DNA from: Phialophora verrucosa
Lineage: Eukaryota; Ascomycota; Eurotiomycetes; Chaetothyriales; Herpotrichiellaceae
Assembly: GCA_002099365.1 (NCBI GenBank)
Contig: MSED01000002.1
Coordinates: forward strand, 2,976,001 to 3,040,000
Direction: 5' to 3'
Length of the DNA stretch: 64,000 nucleotides
Made by a program: the position numbers and the translations under genes. The notes under the pieces were generated by a model. That model did no database searches, was not told the DNA's origin, and saw only the letters and a list, made by a program, of their open reading frames with translations. Of the stretch, positions 47,155-57,967 are shown one piece after another. The first letter of the stretch is position 1. Each line of letters starts with the position of its first letter.

Positions 47155-48651
47155 ATGGCTCCGGGCATTTTATCTGAGCTCAACGGACATGGGCATTCGT
47201 CAAATCCTGCAAGTCCAGTCGAAAGCACCAATGGCTGGCACTCTCCTGCCCTATCTCCATCTGCAATCTCATCATTCAGCCTGCCTACTCCAGACTCCAA
47301 TGAAATCCATGACCTGGTCTGTGTGGGCTTTGGGCCAGCCTCACTGGCAATAGCAGTCGCACTCCATGACTTCTTGCAACTTCAAGAGGAATCTGCAGGT
47401 CCACGCGCTATCCCGAAAGTACGCTTCTTGGAACGGCAGGGCGGCTTCAAATGGCATGCGGGCATGCTGCTTCCCGGCGCAAAGATGCAAATCTCGTTCA
47501 TCAAGGATCTTGCCACGCTCCGGGATCCGACAAGTCATTTCACCTTCCTCAACTATCTGAAGCAGCACAATCGGCTTGTTCAGTTTTCGAACCTGGGAAC
47601 CTTCCTGCCATCTCGGCTGGAGTTCGACGACTATCTTCAGTGGGCAGCCGGCCACTTTGAAAACGTGGTGGAATACAGCCAAGAGGTCGAGTCGATCCTC
47701 CCGCACAAGCGCGAAGGAGCACAGAAGTACGATTCCTTTGAGATCGTGTCTCGAAATCTTTCCACGGGCTCGACTTTGCGTCTTCTCAGTCGTAACGTTG
47801 TGATAGCAGCAGGTGGTCGACCAGCGAAGCCAGCAGGATTCCCAGCCTACCATGACCGCATCCTGCACTCATCCGAGTATAATACCAGGATCGAGCGACT
47901 TCTGTCGAACAAGGACGGGGCGTATCATGTTGCCGTTGTGGGTGGTGGTCAGAGTGCTGCCGAGGTGTTCTGCAATCTCCATTCTCGCTATCCCAACGCG
48001 ACGACAAAGCTGATCTTTCGTGACTCATCACTGCGACCAAGCGACGATTCGCCATTTGTGAACGAGGTCTTCAACCCTGAAGCTGTCGATACTTTCTATG
48101 AACAGCCCGAAAATTTCAGGTCCGCCAATCTGAAGAAGAACAAGGCAACAAACTACAGCGTGGTAAGGCTTGAGCTGCTCGAGAAAATGTATGATGAGCT
48201 CTACCTCCAGAGCATCAAGCAGCCGGATAAGGCACGCTGGCAGCACCAGATCCTGCCGCTCAGAGAGATTTCTGGCGTGATCAACAACGAGACGAACGAG
48301 AGGGTGGATCTGGTAATGAGAAACCTAAATCCATTGAGCAAGGATGGAAGGGAAGTACTGTCGTTCGATGCGGTCATCGTGGCGACCGGGTACCGTCGGG
48401 ACGCCCATGTCGACATGCTCAAGAACTGTCAAAGTATCAACGCGGACCCTAACGGGCGCTGGCAAGCAGGACGTGATTACGGGCTGGAGCTTGATCGTGC
48501 AGCCGTTGAAGATGCCACGGGGATTTGGCTGCAAGGGTGTAACGAAGAGACACACGGTTTGTCTGACACCCTGCTCTCGATTCTGTCTACTCGAAGCGGC
48601 GAGTTAGTGGATTCTATTTTCGGGGCAACACTGAAGTCAAATATCTATTGA
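47155..48651 (+). CDS. sidA: L-ornithine N5-monooxygenase (SidA)
   Basis: A single exon encodes 498 residues, the usual length. The enzyme uses FAD, NADPH and oxygen to hydroxylate ornithine at N5, the committed step of hydroxamate siderophore synthesis. The first 50 residues are Ser/Pro-rich and variable. The FAD motif is CVGFGPASLAIAVALHD (near residue 58), followed by the conserved block MLLPGAKMQISFIKDLATLR and FTFLNYLKQ. The NADPH motif is VVGGGQSAAEVF (near 261), then RPSDDSPFVNEVFNPE and KATNYSVVRLELLEKMY, and the ATGYRRD motif (near 410). The end WLQGCNEETHGLSDTLLS is typical. It is paired head-to-head with the ferrichrome NRPS, so co-regulation by iron is likely. Whether it also feeds a secreted siderophore pathway elsewhere cannot be seen here. 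Confidence 0.96.
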   Translation: MAPGILSELNGHGHSSNPASPVESTNGWHSPALSPSAISSFSLPTPDSNEIHDLVCVGFGPASLAIAVALHDFLQLQEESAGPRAIPKVRFLERQGGFKWHAGMLLPGAKMQISFIKDLATLRDPTSHFTFLNYLKQHNRLVQFSNLGTFLPSRLEFDDYLQWAAGHFENVVEYSQEVESILPHKREGAQKYDSFEIVSRNLSTGSTLRLLSRNVVIAAGGRPAKPAGFPAYHDRILHSSEYNTRIERLLSNKDGAYHVAVVGGGQSAAEVFCNLHSRYPNATTKLIFRDSSLRPSDDSPFVNEVFNPEAVDTFYEQPENFRSANLKKNKATNYSVVRLELLEKMYDELYLQSIKQPDKARWQHQILPLREISGVINNETNERVDLVMRNLNPLSKDGREVLSFDAVIVATGYRRDAHVDMLKNCQSINADPNGRWQAGRDYGLELDRAAVEDATGIWLQGCNEETHGLSDTLLSILSTRSGELVDSIFGATLKSNIY

Positions 48652-49461
48652 GGAAAGCTGGAAGTGATAGACGTCTGTGGCATGCTGCAATTCAAGCTGG
48701 ATATGTGCACGAAGGAGTAAAGGCGAAGAAACATTCTCCCCCATCTTAGCCGTCCCTATAGAAATATGTGTCCTGTACCTTGTCCGAATAGGCTGGCTGT
48801 GCGATTCTCTCTCGGCCGTCCTTTTCCAGTCAGGGTCAGGAGTCTCGAGCAGAGTCACTCAGCACCCTGCGGCCCCGAAGGCCATGTCGACCAAGTGTGG
48901 AGAGTCCAATGAACGACTGAGGCCACCGTTGGCGAAGGTGGCATCCGTGCAATTCATAGGATAGACTGGCGCCACCTCCGCAAAAGAGCGCTGCAAAGGC
49001 GGGAGCTGCCTGGGCCGCGGCCTGCGTGAAGCTGAGATGTGGCTATCCTCGTTGGCTCGTTCCGTTGAGGACAAAATCATCGAACTGCCGTCCGGAGAAA
49101 GGGCGAAAGGGACTCTGTGCTGGGCGTTGGGCGCCCTAGAATCCATCATGCGTTTTTGAACACAGCCTTCCTCCCACAATGGGCATTTTTGAGGACAAGG
49201 AACCGGCCGTATGTTCAATTTGTGAGAGCAAAGGGAGCAACAGCTTTCATTTTCCGATTGCTGAGCTGAACCTCGGCACGTCTAGTGGCTGATGACCGCC
49301 GACCGACACACGCCCGCCGACGGCCGACACGCACTTTGACCCTCGAGTTCTCGTCTCGATTCTCGATTTTCAGTTGGATTTCTGGGGGAATCCTTGTCCA
49401 TTGATCGGGCTGTAATCACTGCAGGGACATGCCATCGCTCAGAGCATCCGATTGAGCAGCC
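48652..49461. promoter_or_regulatory. Intergenic space between sidA and PEX6
   Basis: This 810-bp stretch holds the 3' flank of sidA and the promoter of PEX6. No further gene or iron-GATA site was seen. The minus-strand frame at 48859-49218 has no recognisable domain. Confidence 0.5.
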
Positions 49462-52400
49462 ATGGACAGCTTCGAACACGATCTCGAGCATCCCAAGAAG
49501 CGTCGGCGGCGTGAGGTTGAGCGGCGCCCTCTCTCGACTCGGCTTGCTTTCGACGACACTGTCAAGGGCGACGCTGCTGTGATTCCTCACAGCCTCTGCG
49601 CTAAACTGATAGATGGCCATACCGGTATGTCAAGTTCCGCTCGATTATATAGAGCGCATGCTGAGACTGATTTTGAAGGTGGCTTCACTGCCAGCTCTCC
49701 CGCCTATATAGCCCTGACACCTCGCACCCCCCTCCATACCGAGCTCCAAGACTCAACGTGGACAATCCTATCCGTCCAGCCGCCTTCAGAGGGAGATGCC
49801 GAACAGGCCAATATCATCAGACTCGCGCCGACATCCTCAGCGTGTCAGTCTGTTCTGAAGACGTACGCGGCCATTGACCGTGATCGCCACCCGGGCCATA
49901 TCCCCAAGTCGATTGAGATCAAGGCCATTTCAACCCGGCCCCTCACACTGGACACGATCTATGTGTCGGTAGAAAAAGGTCTGCTTGAAAAGGTCGATGA
50001 CATACAAGCCAAGTTTGGCGGAGGGTTTCAATACGGGAAGCATCTACAGTCCGAGAGGAAGCCATCTACTCCTAACGGAGTATTGCGGAACGTACCTCCC
50101 ATCACAGGCCGACTCGCCTCTCTAGTTCGGGAAGCGCTGTCCCGTCTACCTGTTGTCCATTCGGGAGATGTCTTCCCTCTGCCGCTCCCAGCACATCCCA
50201 TCACCCACGTCCGACCGCCTCCCGCCATTGTGGTAGAGTGCGAGCCAGTGTCTCAGGGACAGCTCGGTGCAAAAACCAAAATTATTTTAATCCAGACAGG
50301 GTCCTCGCAGGAAAAAGCCCTCACTAAGTTGGCTCCAGTGCAGCCGATAGTAGAAGAGTCTCTTGAGGATACTGCAGAGGACACTGCGAACGATCAGTTC
50401 TACTCCGCCGCCGAGGACAGACACACTGAGGCAAGCTCCGACGGTGATGGCTCGTCCGACGACGATTCAGCCACCAGTGATTCAAACCCTGAGGGCAGCG
50501 ATGAGGAGTCGGACGACTCTATGGATGATATGATTTCCCTGAGTGCGCCTGGTTTGCCAGCTCAGCAAGCGGGGACATTGTCGGCTATGACTTCTGCGAC
50601 GCCGAGGCCCGGCGATAGGAGGGCAACCGGCACGCATACTCCGGGCTCGATCTATTCGAGCTTCACCTCAGCGACAACCAGAGGCAGCAGCCGTCCTGGA
50701 AAGGTCTTCAAAACCGAGGCGCTGCTTCGAAAAGTCCCCATCGAACTGATGCATCCTAGGCCCGGTCTTGAAGACGATGAAGAGTCCTTCGTTTTTATCG
50801 ACACAAGCACGCTTGCCAAGATCGGATGTTTCTCGGGAGACTGGGTTCGCATTGAGGTTGCTAAAAATGTGAGCGCTCAGGGCTTTCCGTCGGCGGCCAT
50901 GAAGTCTCTCGCTGGAATCGGCGCGGAAGAGGAATCAGATTGGCGAGCCGTGAGAGTGTTCGGTCTGTCCGGCCTAGCTAATCTGCAACCACGTTATGCT
51001 GTGGACAAGACCGGTGACAGAAGGTCCAGCTTCTCGCAGAGGGATCTACTGCTACCCTTCTCACCGGCCATCTATCTCTCTCCGATACTGCTAGCGAATC
51101 TTTCAAACGCTCGATATGTCAAGCTCGGCGCCTTGCCAACAAGTCCTCGACCAGATCATAGATCAATGCAACCCCCGCGGTCCAGCACCTTCAAGGTCCC
51201 TCCAGTGGCGAAGGAGGTTGTGCTGTCCAAAATTGCTGATCCGACAACAACCAACCCCTCTTTTCAGTCGACATTATTCTCATCTCTCCAATTCCACCTC
51301 CAAAGCAAAAAGCGTATTTTGAAGAAAGGCGACCTTATTGCTGTGCCTGTAGACCAGGAACTGGGCAAGGCTATTACTTCTCCATCGGGGTCGGAGGAGC
51401 CGTCCGGTGAGGATGACACAATTAAGCAACTCAATACACCAGACCCTGCCGGCTCCTCACGCTTCGCGATTGCTTGGTTCTCTGTCCAGCAAATCCACGT
51501 AGACCAAACCGGGAACGAGGCAGATGATGGCCAAAATACTTGGGGTGGGGTTGTGACACTGGACAGCACACAAACCAGGGCTTCGCAAAGTGGTAGCAGC
51601 GTCCAGTCAGTCTCGCATTCGACCGAGATATGGAGTCGTTACTGGTTTGGCATCAATAAACTGTCCCAGCAGAGCTCGCATCGGATCGAACACATTCCTA
51701 CAGCAGCAGACATACCCCAAATGGACACATTACCGCTGGAAAAGCGCCTGTCTGCGCTGATCTCGGCAGCTGTCAGCAACCGGGCAATTAGCCTCGGACT
51801 GCCTCCATTGGTCATATTGCTCTATTCTACTCAGAGGCAGATTGGGAAGTCATATATCGCCAAGTCGGCCTGTTCAGAGATAGGGGTGCACGTTTTTCCG
51901 ATATCTGCTCACGACCTACTATCCGAGAACGCGTCAACGACGGGCGGCGGTGACACGAAGACCGAGACACTGTTGCGGACGAGGGCTGAACGGGCGCTTT
52001 CGGGAGGGTCCCAACAGACGGCCCTGCTCGTCCAGCACATCGATGCCCTGACTGCGGACAGAATGGCACCCGTGTTGCAGGAGATCATTTCCGAGTCCCG
52101 TGTGTTCATCGCCACAACGACCAAAATCGACGATATACCGGCAGGAGTGCGGAGCTTATTCTCTCACGAACTCGAAGTGACTGCGCCAGACGAGAAAGCC
52201 CGAGAAGTCATCCTGCGCAATGCGTGCACCTCAATTACCACGCCACTGTCCAGCACTATCAACCTCAAATCAATAGCACTGCAGACTGCAGCGTTGGTCG
52301 CAGGCGATTTGTTGGATGTTGTGAATCGAGCGTCCATTGCACGGATATCGCGCTTGTTGTCGCTCGCAGAAGGTCATAGCCGCAGCGTCTCCGACATCCT

Positions 52401-53504
52401 TATCTCCGGAGGTCAGGCTGCAAGCCATCTTCTGCCCAGCGATTTCACCCGCGCAATAGCTGCGGCGCGGTCGACCTTCTCGGATGCCATTGGAGCGCCC
52501 AAGATACCGACCGTCACATGGCAGGATGTGGGCGGACTTTCGTCCCAGAAGGATGCCATCATGGAAACAATCTCTTTGCCCCTAACGCATCCCGAATTGT
52601 TTGCCAACGGCATCCGAAAGCGCTCTGGTATCTTGTTCTACGGCCCGCCTGGCACAGGAAAGACTCTGCTTGCAAAGGCTATTGCAACTGAGTTTAGTCT
52701 CAACTTTTTCAGCGTGAAAGGCCCGGAGCTGCTGAACATGTACATCGGCGAGTCCGAAGCAAACGTGCGCCGCGTCTTCCAGCGTGCGCGAGATGCTCGT
52801 CCATGTGTTGTCTTCTTCGACGAGTTGGATTCGGTTGCGCCAAAGCGTGGCAACCAAGGCGACAGTGGAGGGGTGATGGATCGAATTGTCTCCCAACTGT
52901 TGGCCGAGCTCGACGGCATGTCCAGTGGGGGCGGAGGCAGCGATGACCCGGACTCAAAGGACGCATCGAACGCGGGCGGAGTCTTCGTCATTGGCGCCAC
53001 GAATAGGCCGGATTTGCTGGATCCAGCACTGCTTCGACCCGGCCGATTCGACAAAATGCTCTACCTAGGCGTCGCCGATAGCCACGATCAGCAGGTCACC
53101 ATCCTAAAGGCGCTCACCCGCAATTTCACTCTGGCGCCAGACGTCGACCTGACGAGAGTGGCAAGTCGCTTGCCCTTTACCTACACGGGCGCCGACCTGT
53201 ATGCCCTCTGCAGCGACGCCATGCTGAAAGCAATCACGCGCAAGACGCAGGCCGTCGATGACAAAGTGCAACAAATCAGCAAGGCACGGGGCGAAGTGAT
53301 CAGCACCGGCTACTTCTTTGACCACCTGGCCACAACCGAAGACGTGCAAGTCGTTGTCGACGAGGCCGATTTCACAGCAGCGCAGAACGAACTGGTTGGC
53401 AGCGTCAGCAGCAAGGAGCTCGAGCACTTTGAAAGAATCCGCAAACTGTTCGAAGAGCAGGACATCACAGCCGGCGGGCCGCCCAAAAATGGCGCTCCCC
53501 AAGC

Positions 53505-53540
<36 letters not shown>

Positions 53541-54069
53541 TGTGCCTTTACCCTTTCGTCCTGCCCCAGCTGTTTCGCCCACTTCCGAACCGCGACCGAA
53601 CAACCACGCTGGGGATCCTTCACCAACAGCTCTTCAATCCCAGCCTCAACCTCAGCAGCCTGAGCCGACTAAAGACAAAGGCAAAGCCAAGCAGCGAGAG
53701 GGCAGCAGCATCTCCAATTCCCATCCACACACAAACAGTACCTCCGGTCCCTTCCAGCCCGCGCGCAAGGCATCATTCCACAAATCAGCCGCCCCGCGGC
53801 CCATCCCCATAGGCAACCCGAATTCCGGCAATTCCTCCGACGCAGACAATTCGGACTTTGGCGTCATCAGTCCCAAGACCATGGCACAAGTCAACGGGAA
53901 GGCCACTAGCATGTCTAACGGAACAATAATCGCCTCGTCGGGTAGTCTGGATCAAGCAAAGATCAACCTCAAGGGTAAGGAATCGCTGCGAGAGGTGCCT
54001 CCTGAAGCCGTACCTGACGGGTTCGTGGATGATGTCGAAGGTGACGACGAGGGCCTGTACGATGACTGA
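49462..54069 (+). CDS. PEX6: PEX6, peroxisomal AAA-type ATPase
   Basis: A single open frame encodes 1,535 residues. With Pex1 this ATPase pulls ubiquitinated Pex5 out of the peroxisomal membrane. The N-terminal half carries the two Pex6 N-type domains, interrupted by an acidic Ser-rich loop (residues about 310-360). D1 (from about 785) has a divergent P-loop, YSTQRQIGKS, and a weak Walker B (ALLVQHIDAL), as is usual for D1 of Pex6. D2 is canonical: GPPGTGKT (about 1061), VVFFDELDSVAPKRGN (about 1117), then GATNRPDLLDPALLRPGRFDK. A long low-complexity tail follows, with a Pro-Ala dipeptide run coded by a GCGCCC repeat, which makes the protein longer than most relatives. A GTATGT at 49625 and AAG at 49678 could define an optional in-frame 54-bp intron. 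Confidence 0.95.
53506..53540 (+). repeat. GCGCCC hexanucleotide repeat inside PEX6
   Basis: Five to six GCGCCC units encode an Ala-Pro run (APAPAPAPAPAP) in the low-complexity tail of PEX6. The length of this tract is likely to vary between strains. Confidence 0.85.
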
Positions 54070-54365
54070 TGGAGACGAGAAGGTCTGTGCGTATAGAATA
54101 TTCACTTTATACCACACAGAGAACCGTACATACATATAATATAGGCAAGAACCATGGCGTGGCGAGGCGAGGCAAGCCCCGCATTGGGTTGGGCGCACGA
54201 GCGAGCGACTGGCAAAAGTACCCTCTGATACCTACAAGATCTACTTCTCATGCATGCATACATGTACAGTATGTATGTACATCTTGAATGAAAGACACTG
54301 TCACGGTAAATATAGGTCTAGATAAACCTGCCTACTTTTTGCCTTTCCCGACCTGTCTCATATCG

Positions 54366-54444
54366 TCTGCCCTGCCCTGCTCTGCCCTGCCCTGACCTGT
54401 CCTGCTCTGCTCTGATCTGCCCTACCCTGCCCTGCTCTGCTCTG
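54366..54444. repeat. CTGCC/CTGCT pentamer tract
   Basis: About 16 imperfect pentamer units (CTGCC, CTGCT, CTGAC, CTGTC). It begins about 300 bases after the PEX6 stop. Confidence 0.85.
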
Positions 54445-54659
54445 AATTGAATTGATATCCCCTCTTACCGAGTACATATCATTCCAACTCCCATCCCGTA
54501 CCTATTCCCACGCTCGGTTTTCGCACTGCACTCACCGGCAACCAAAAAAAAAGGGTTTATCCGTGGTAGGTCGGCCGGCGGGCAGGCGGGCTTGTCTCGC
54601 AAGATAGAGCATGCGTGTGTGTCGCGAACCCCAGTTTAGACAGGGACCGTACAGCGGTG

Positions 54660-54807
54660 CTCCCGTCGCGTTACATATCTGTTGTGCTGGATTTCAGGAA
54701 GTGTCTCACCTCACTTTCGTCACTACTCGGGACTCCCCTCGCGTTATATATCTGTTGTGCTGGATGTCAGGAAGTGTGTCTCACCTCACTTTCGTCACTC
54801 CTCGGTC
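54660..54807. repeat. Two-copy tandem duplication (73 and 75 bp)
   Basis: Copy 1 is 54660-54732 and copy 2 is 54733-54807. Both run from CTCCC(G/C)TCGCGTTA through TCTGTTGTGCTGGAT to TCACTTTCGTCAC. They differ by about six substitutions and one GT insertion, so the duplication is not very recent. No coding role is apparent. Confidence 0.9.
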
Positions 54808-56947
54808 CTCCGTAGAGAATTTACTCGTCCTCCTGTCTCGGGACAGGTCTTTGGTCGCAGTGTTTTTTCTGCTGTAGGAGTTCGTCAAGATGGGGCGGTG
54901 GGAAAGAAGAAAATGCCAGGAGTTGTGCGACAATTTACTCGCAGAGAGACGTCGAGCATTTAGGGATGAGGAAATGGTCCCTCCATTTCAGGTATGTACA
55001 TGGATACTATTGTTTGCGTTGACTTTGGATTTTGCTATCGTCGACACGGCAGACAAATATTTGGATATGTGTCGTTTCAAGACGGAGGGAAAGATTCGAA
55101 ACCCGTCAGACGGCATTCACGAGAAACGTCGAGCATGAGGAAGAGGTGGTGGAGATGGGGATGCTCATAGGGCTGCGAAACTGTCCTGCTGCACGGATGT
55201 CCCATGTCTCTGCACGCTGTGTGTGGCCTCCTTTTCTAGTTGAGTCACTGTGTCCAGCCCTGTGAAGAGTCTGATACTTGTGATCTTCCTCCTGCGGGAC
55301 TGCAGGTTCAGGGTTTTGGAGAACCGAGTTTTATGATCTCAGGACAAATGCCTCCTCCATTGATATACTGTCGTCTTTTTCGCGTTCACGGGACGGAGTA
55401 GGAGTGAGACCACTGGCCCACCAAGGTGGTCATAAACATTTCTTTGCCCTCAACCTTGCTCCGCTCGCGATCTCGAACCAATAATATCGAGTTGGGTAAT
55501 ATGGAATATCTTCGTAGCGCTGAATTCCTGCGAACAGCGTGATGACAGGGGAGCTGCAAAATCAGTCGAGGTCATCATCATTTCGTTGGTGACGCTTGCG
55601 TTAGGCACGTGTCTTCAACAACGAACGCTCGCGCGATATCCTCTTCCCGTTTGACCAAACAGGAGGAGGTTGCATAATCATCTTCATCTTCCAGCGCCAC
55701 ATAGTTGCATCACCCACATGTCAGGTATCGTCCCTGCTGAAGCGCAAACGAAGTAAGAATGCCCCAAAAAAGAGGATGGATTTGCAAGCGCGCAATCAAA
55801 GATGTCTTACCGAATCACCGATGTTTCCTTCTTCGAGCATGCGACGGATGCGACCTCCAAGCGACCTCTCGACTCGACGTCGAGGTTGAACTTGTGGAAG
55901 ATCACGCCGTTCTCCCCATATGCATGGCTCAGGGGGAGGGTGGGTATTTGGCGCGTTCCTCGGAGACTAAAATGCGCAATTCTTCGCTTGCTGAAACAGG
56001 CGTTCGACGGAGATTTATATTCGGGAAAGTGTAGAATAACGTTGTTGCATTGTGCAAGTGGAGCGGAAAGGGAGACGGGAGAAGTGGAAAGTGTGCGCAA
56101 GCCATGGCGGGTGTAAGAAGAAGTCGTCAGCTTTGCGTGGGAATTTCCAGCGACCGAGATACTGCCTCTCTGCAACTGAGACAAAGACGTCTGAAGCGCC
56201 CCCAGCACTGAGCACCCAGTCATCATCTCCTTACTGCCCTGCAGATGGTGCTTCGGGAAGGGAAAGCTCTGGAAGTTGGTCCAGTTCACATATGTTTCTT
56301 CCACAAGGCTGTGTTGGAAAGCTCCATGGAAAATGCCACCCCGGGTGGAGGCAAACTGGACAAATGACCAGCTCGTGCTTCCTCGTGGTAAATAAAATCT
56401 GCCATATAACTAGCCACTCCATCAGTCATGGTCAATCAAGGTCCTCTTGGTGGGATCCATTCCGCTTTGGCAAAAGGGCTCAAGTATAGATATTATGAAG
56501 CGAGTTGTGTCTCCGTGCAATAGGAGACTGGAGGGTCTCCCATCCAGGCTTGTCCTGCCCGTCCGCAGTATCGAGAAGAGAGCGCGCCTGGCCAGCAGAC
56601 ACCAATCCCCTCGTAGATTATATAAATACAGAAAATTAAAGCAAAAAGTGTATATCCTCGTGTTGTCGGATGCGCATCCAGCACTTGCCAGCATCGCTGT
56701 TCGGTTATTGTCCATGTAAAATGTCGAAGTCGCAGACAAGGCAAAATTAAGCCACTCTTTTTCTGTTCATAGTGCGCATGGGTATCATATACACATGTTT
56801 TCCCCTCTATAGTCGTGTAGGATAAAGCAAGAGAATAAAAGGGGGAGGTTCGTTTGTCGTGGGGATAAGTCGAGGATCAAGGCTGCGAGGCGTGTGCAAA
56901 GCCGTGCCGGTGGCTATCCTGCTTCACAGGCCGTTCATCTGTCAGGG

Positions 56948-57967
56948 TCAGGCTGATGGAGGGCCAAGGGGCGGATCGTCCTGCCTAGGCCCAGCCTGTG
57001 ACTCGACGGACGGGCTTTGAACTTGCTGCGCGTCCCGAGAAACAGGAGCGACTGCCTGAGAGCGCTCTGTCCTTGCTAGCAGTCGATCAGAAGGGCTCTG
57101 AGCCGCGTCCGTACTGCGTCCATCACCCGAATCATCGTGAGGAGACCTCGACAGAAGCTGTGGAGACTGTTCTCTCTCGTCGCGCTGGCGCTTCGACCTC
57201 CTCTTGCCGCTAGACGTCTCCTCTCTGGCTTCAACGTGCTGCAGAAGTGGAGTGGACATGACAGGCGACGTCGTAGGAACAAATTCCGAGAGCGAACCAG
57301 GGGTTCCCGAGGGCCTGGATTTCTTTGTGGGCCTTTTCTTCGGCTCGTAAGTCTGGCCGGACTCAGCAAGCCTCCTGTCGCGCTCTTCAGCCTCCTCCTT
57401 GGTGGGACGGCCGCGCTTTCTACGCTTCTCTCCGAGTGGTTCTGGGGGCGCAAACGGACGCAAGATCCTGAACTGCTCTCCGTTTGTCGTCGGAGGGTTT
57501 GGCGAGTCTGTCGAACGAGGAGGTCGAGGCTTAATGGCTCGTTGTGTTGGCGGGCCAAACTCGGTTTCAAGAGATCTTAGATCTGCCGGATGTGGTGCTA
57601 TCGGCTGATGGTAGAGCCCTGGCCCTGAAAATGAGCGAGGAGAGCGTCGCAGGTGCTCGAACATTGCTCGACAAGCATTAAGAGTGCGTCCTGGATCTGG
57701 TCAGCGCGTGGCTACGACTTTGCGCAACACTGGCCGGCCGAGACACCGTCGTCACGGAGCCATGGCTGGTGCGCGCATCGGTCCCCCGGGCGCTGGAGGC
57801 TACGTACCTGCTGGCAGAGCCATTTCCTCCCACCTGGGTTGTATATTCCCGCCCTCGATCGCGCGCAGTAGAAATTGTGGTACATCCTGCCCGGCGCTTT
57901 GAATGATGTTGGTCAACAATGCAATCTGCTCCGGAGGTGTCCATGGCTGGTTGAACAGATTTGACAT
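56948..57967 (-). CDS. AT-hook protein of unknown function
   Basis: Two exons, 57967-57808 and 57690-56948, give 300 residues. The 117-bp intron 57691-57807 has a GTACGT donor, a CTGAC branch site and a CCAG acceptor. The join restores WEEMALPA|GRTLNACRAMFEHLRR. Residues 1-70 form a compact Myb/SANT-like head (MSNLFNQPWTPPEQIALLTN, PRWEEMALPAGRT). The head is followed by Pro-rich sequence and one AT-hook (KRRKRGRPTKEEAEERDRR, near 135). The remainder is disordered with a second basic patch (SGKRRSKRQRDERE). A role in DNA binding or chromatin is inferred from the AT-hook; no named family is recognised. The upstream ATG in the second exon (57664) would lose the conserved head and is rejected as the start. 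Confidence 0.7.

Larger units (their letters stand above)
54070..56947. other. Intergenic region between convergent genes, with repeats
   Basis: This 2.9-kb stretch separates the 3' ends of PEX6 and the AT-hook gene. It contains a CTGCC pentamer tract and a 73/75-bp tandem duplication, listed separately. Frames such as 55802-56116 and 55807-56304 lie opposite each other, lack domains and are not supported. Confidence 0.55.
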
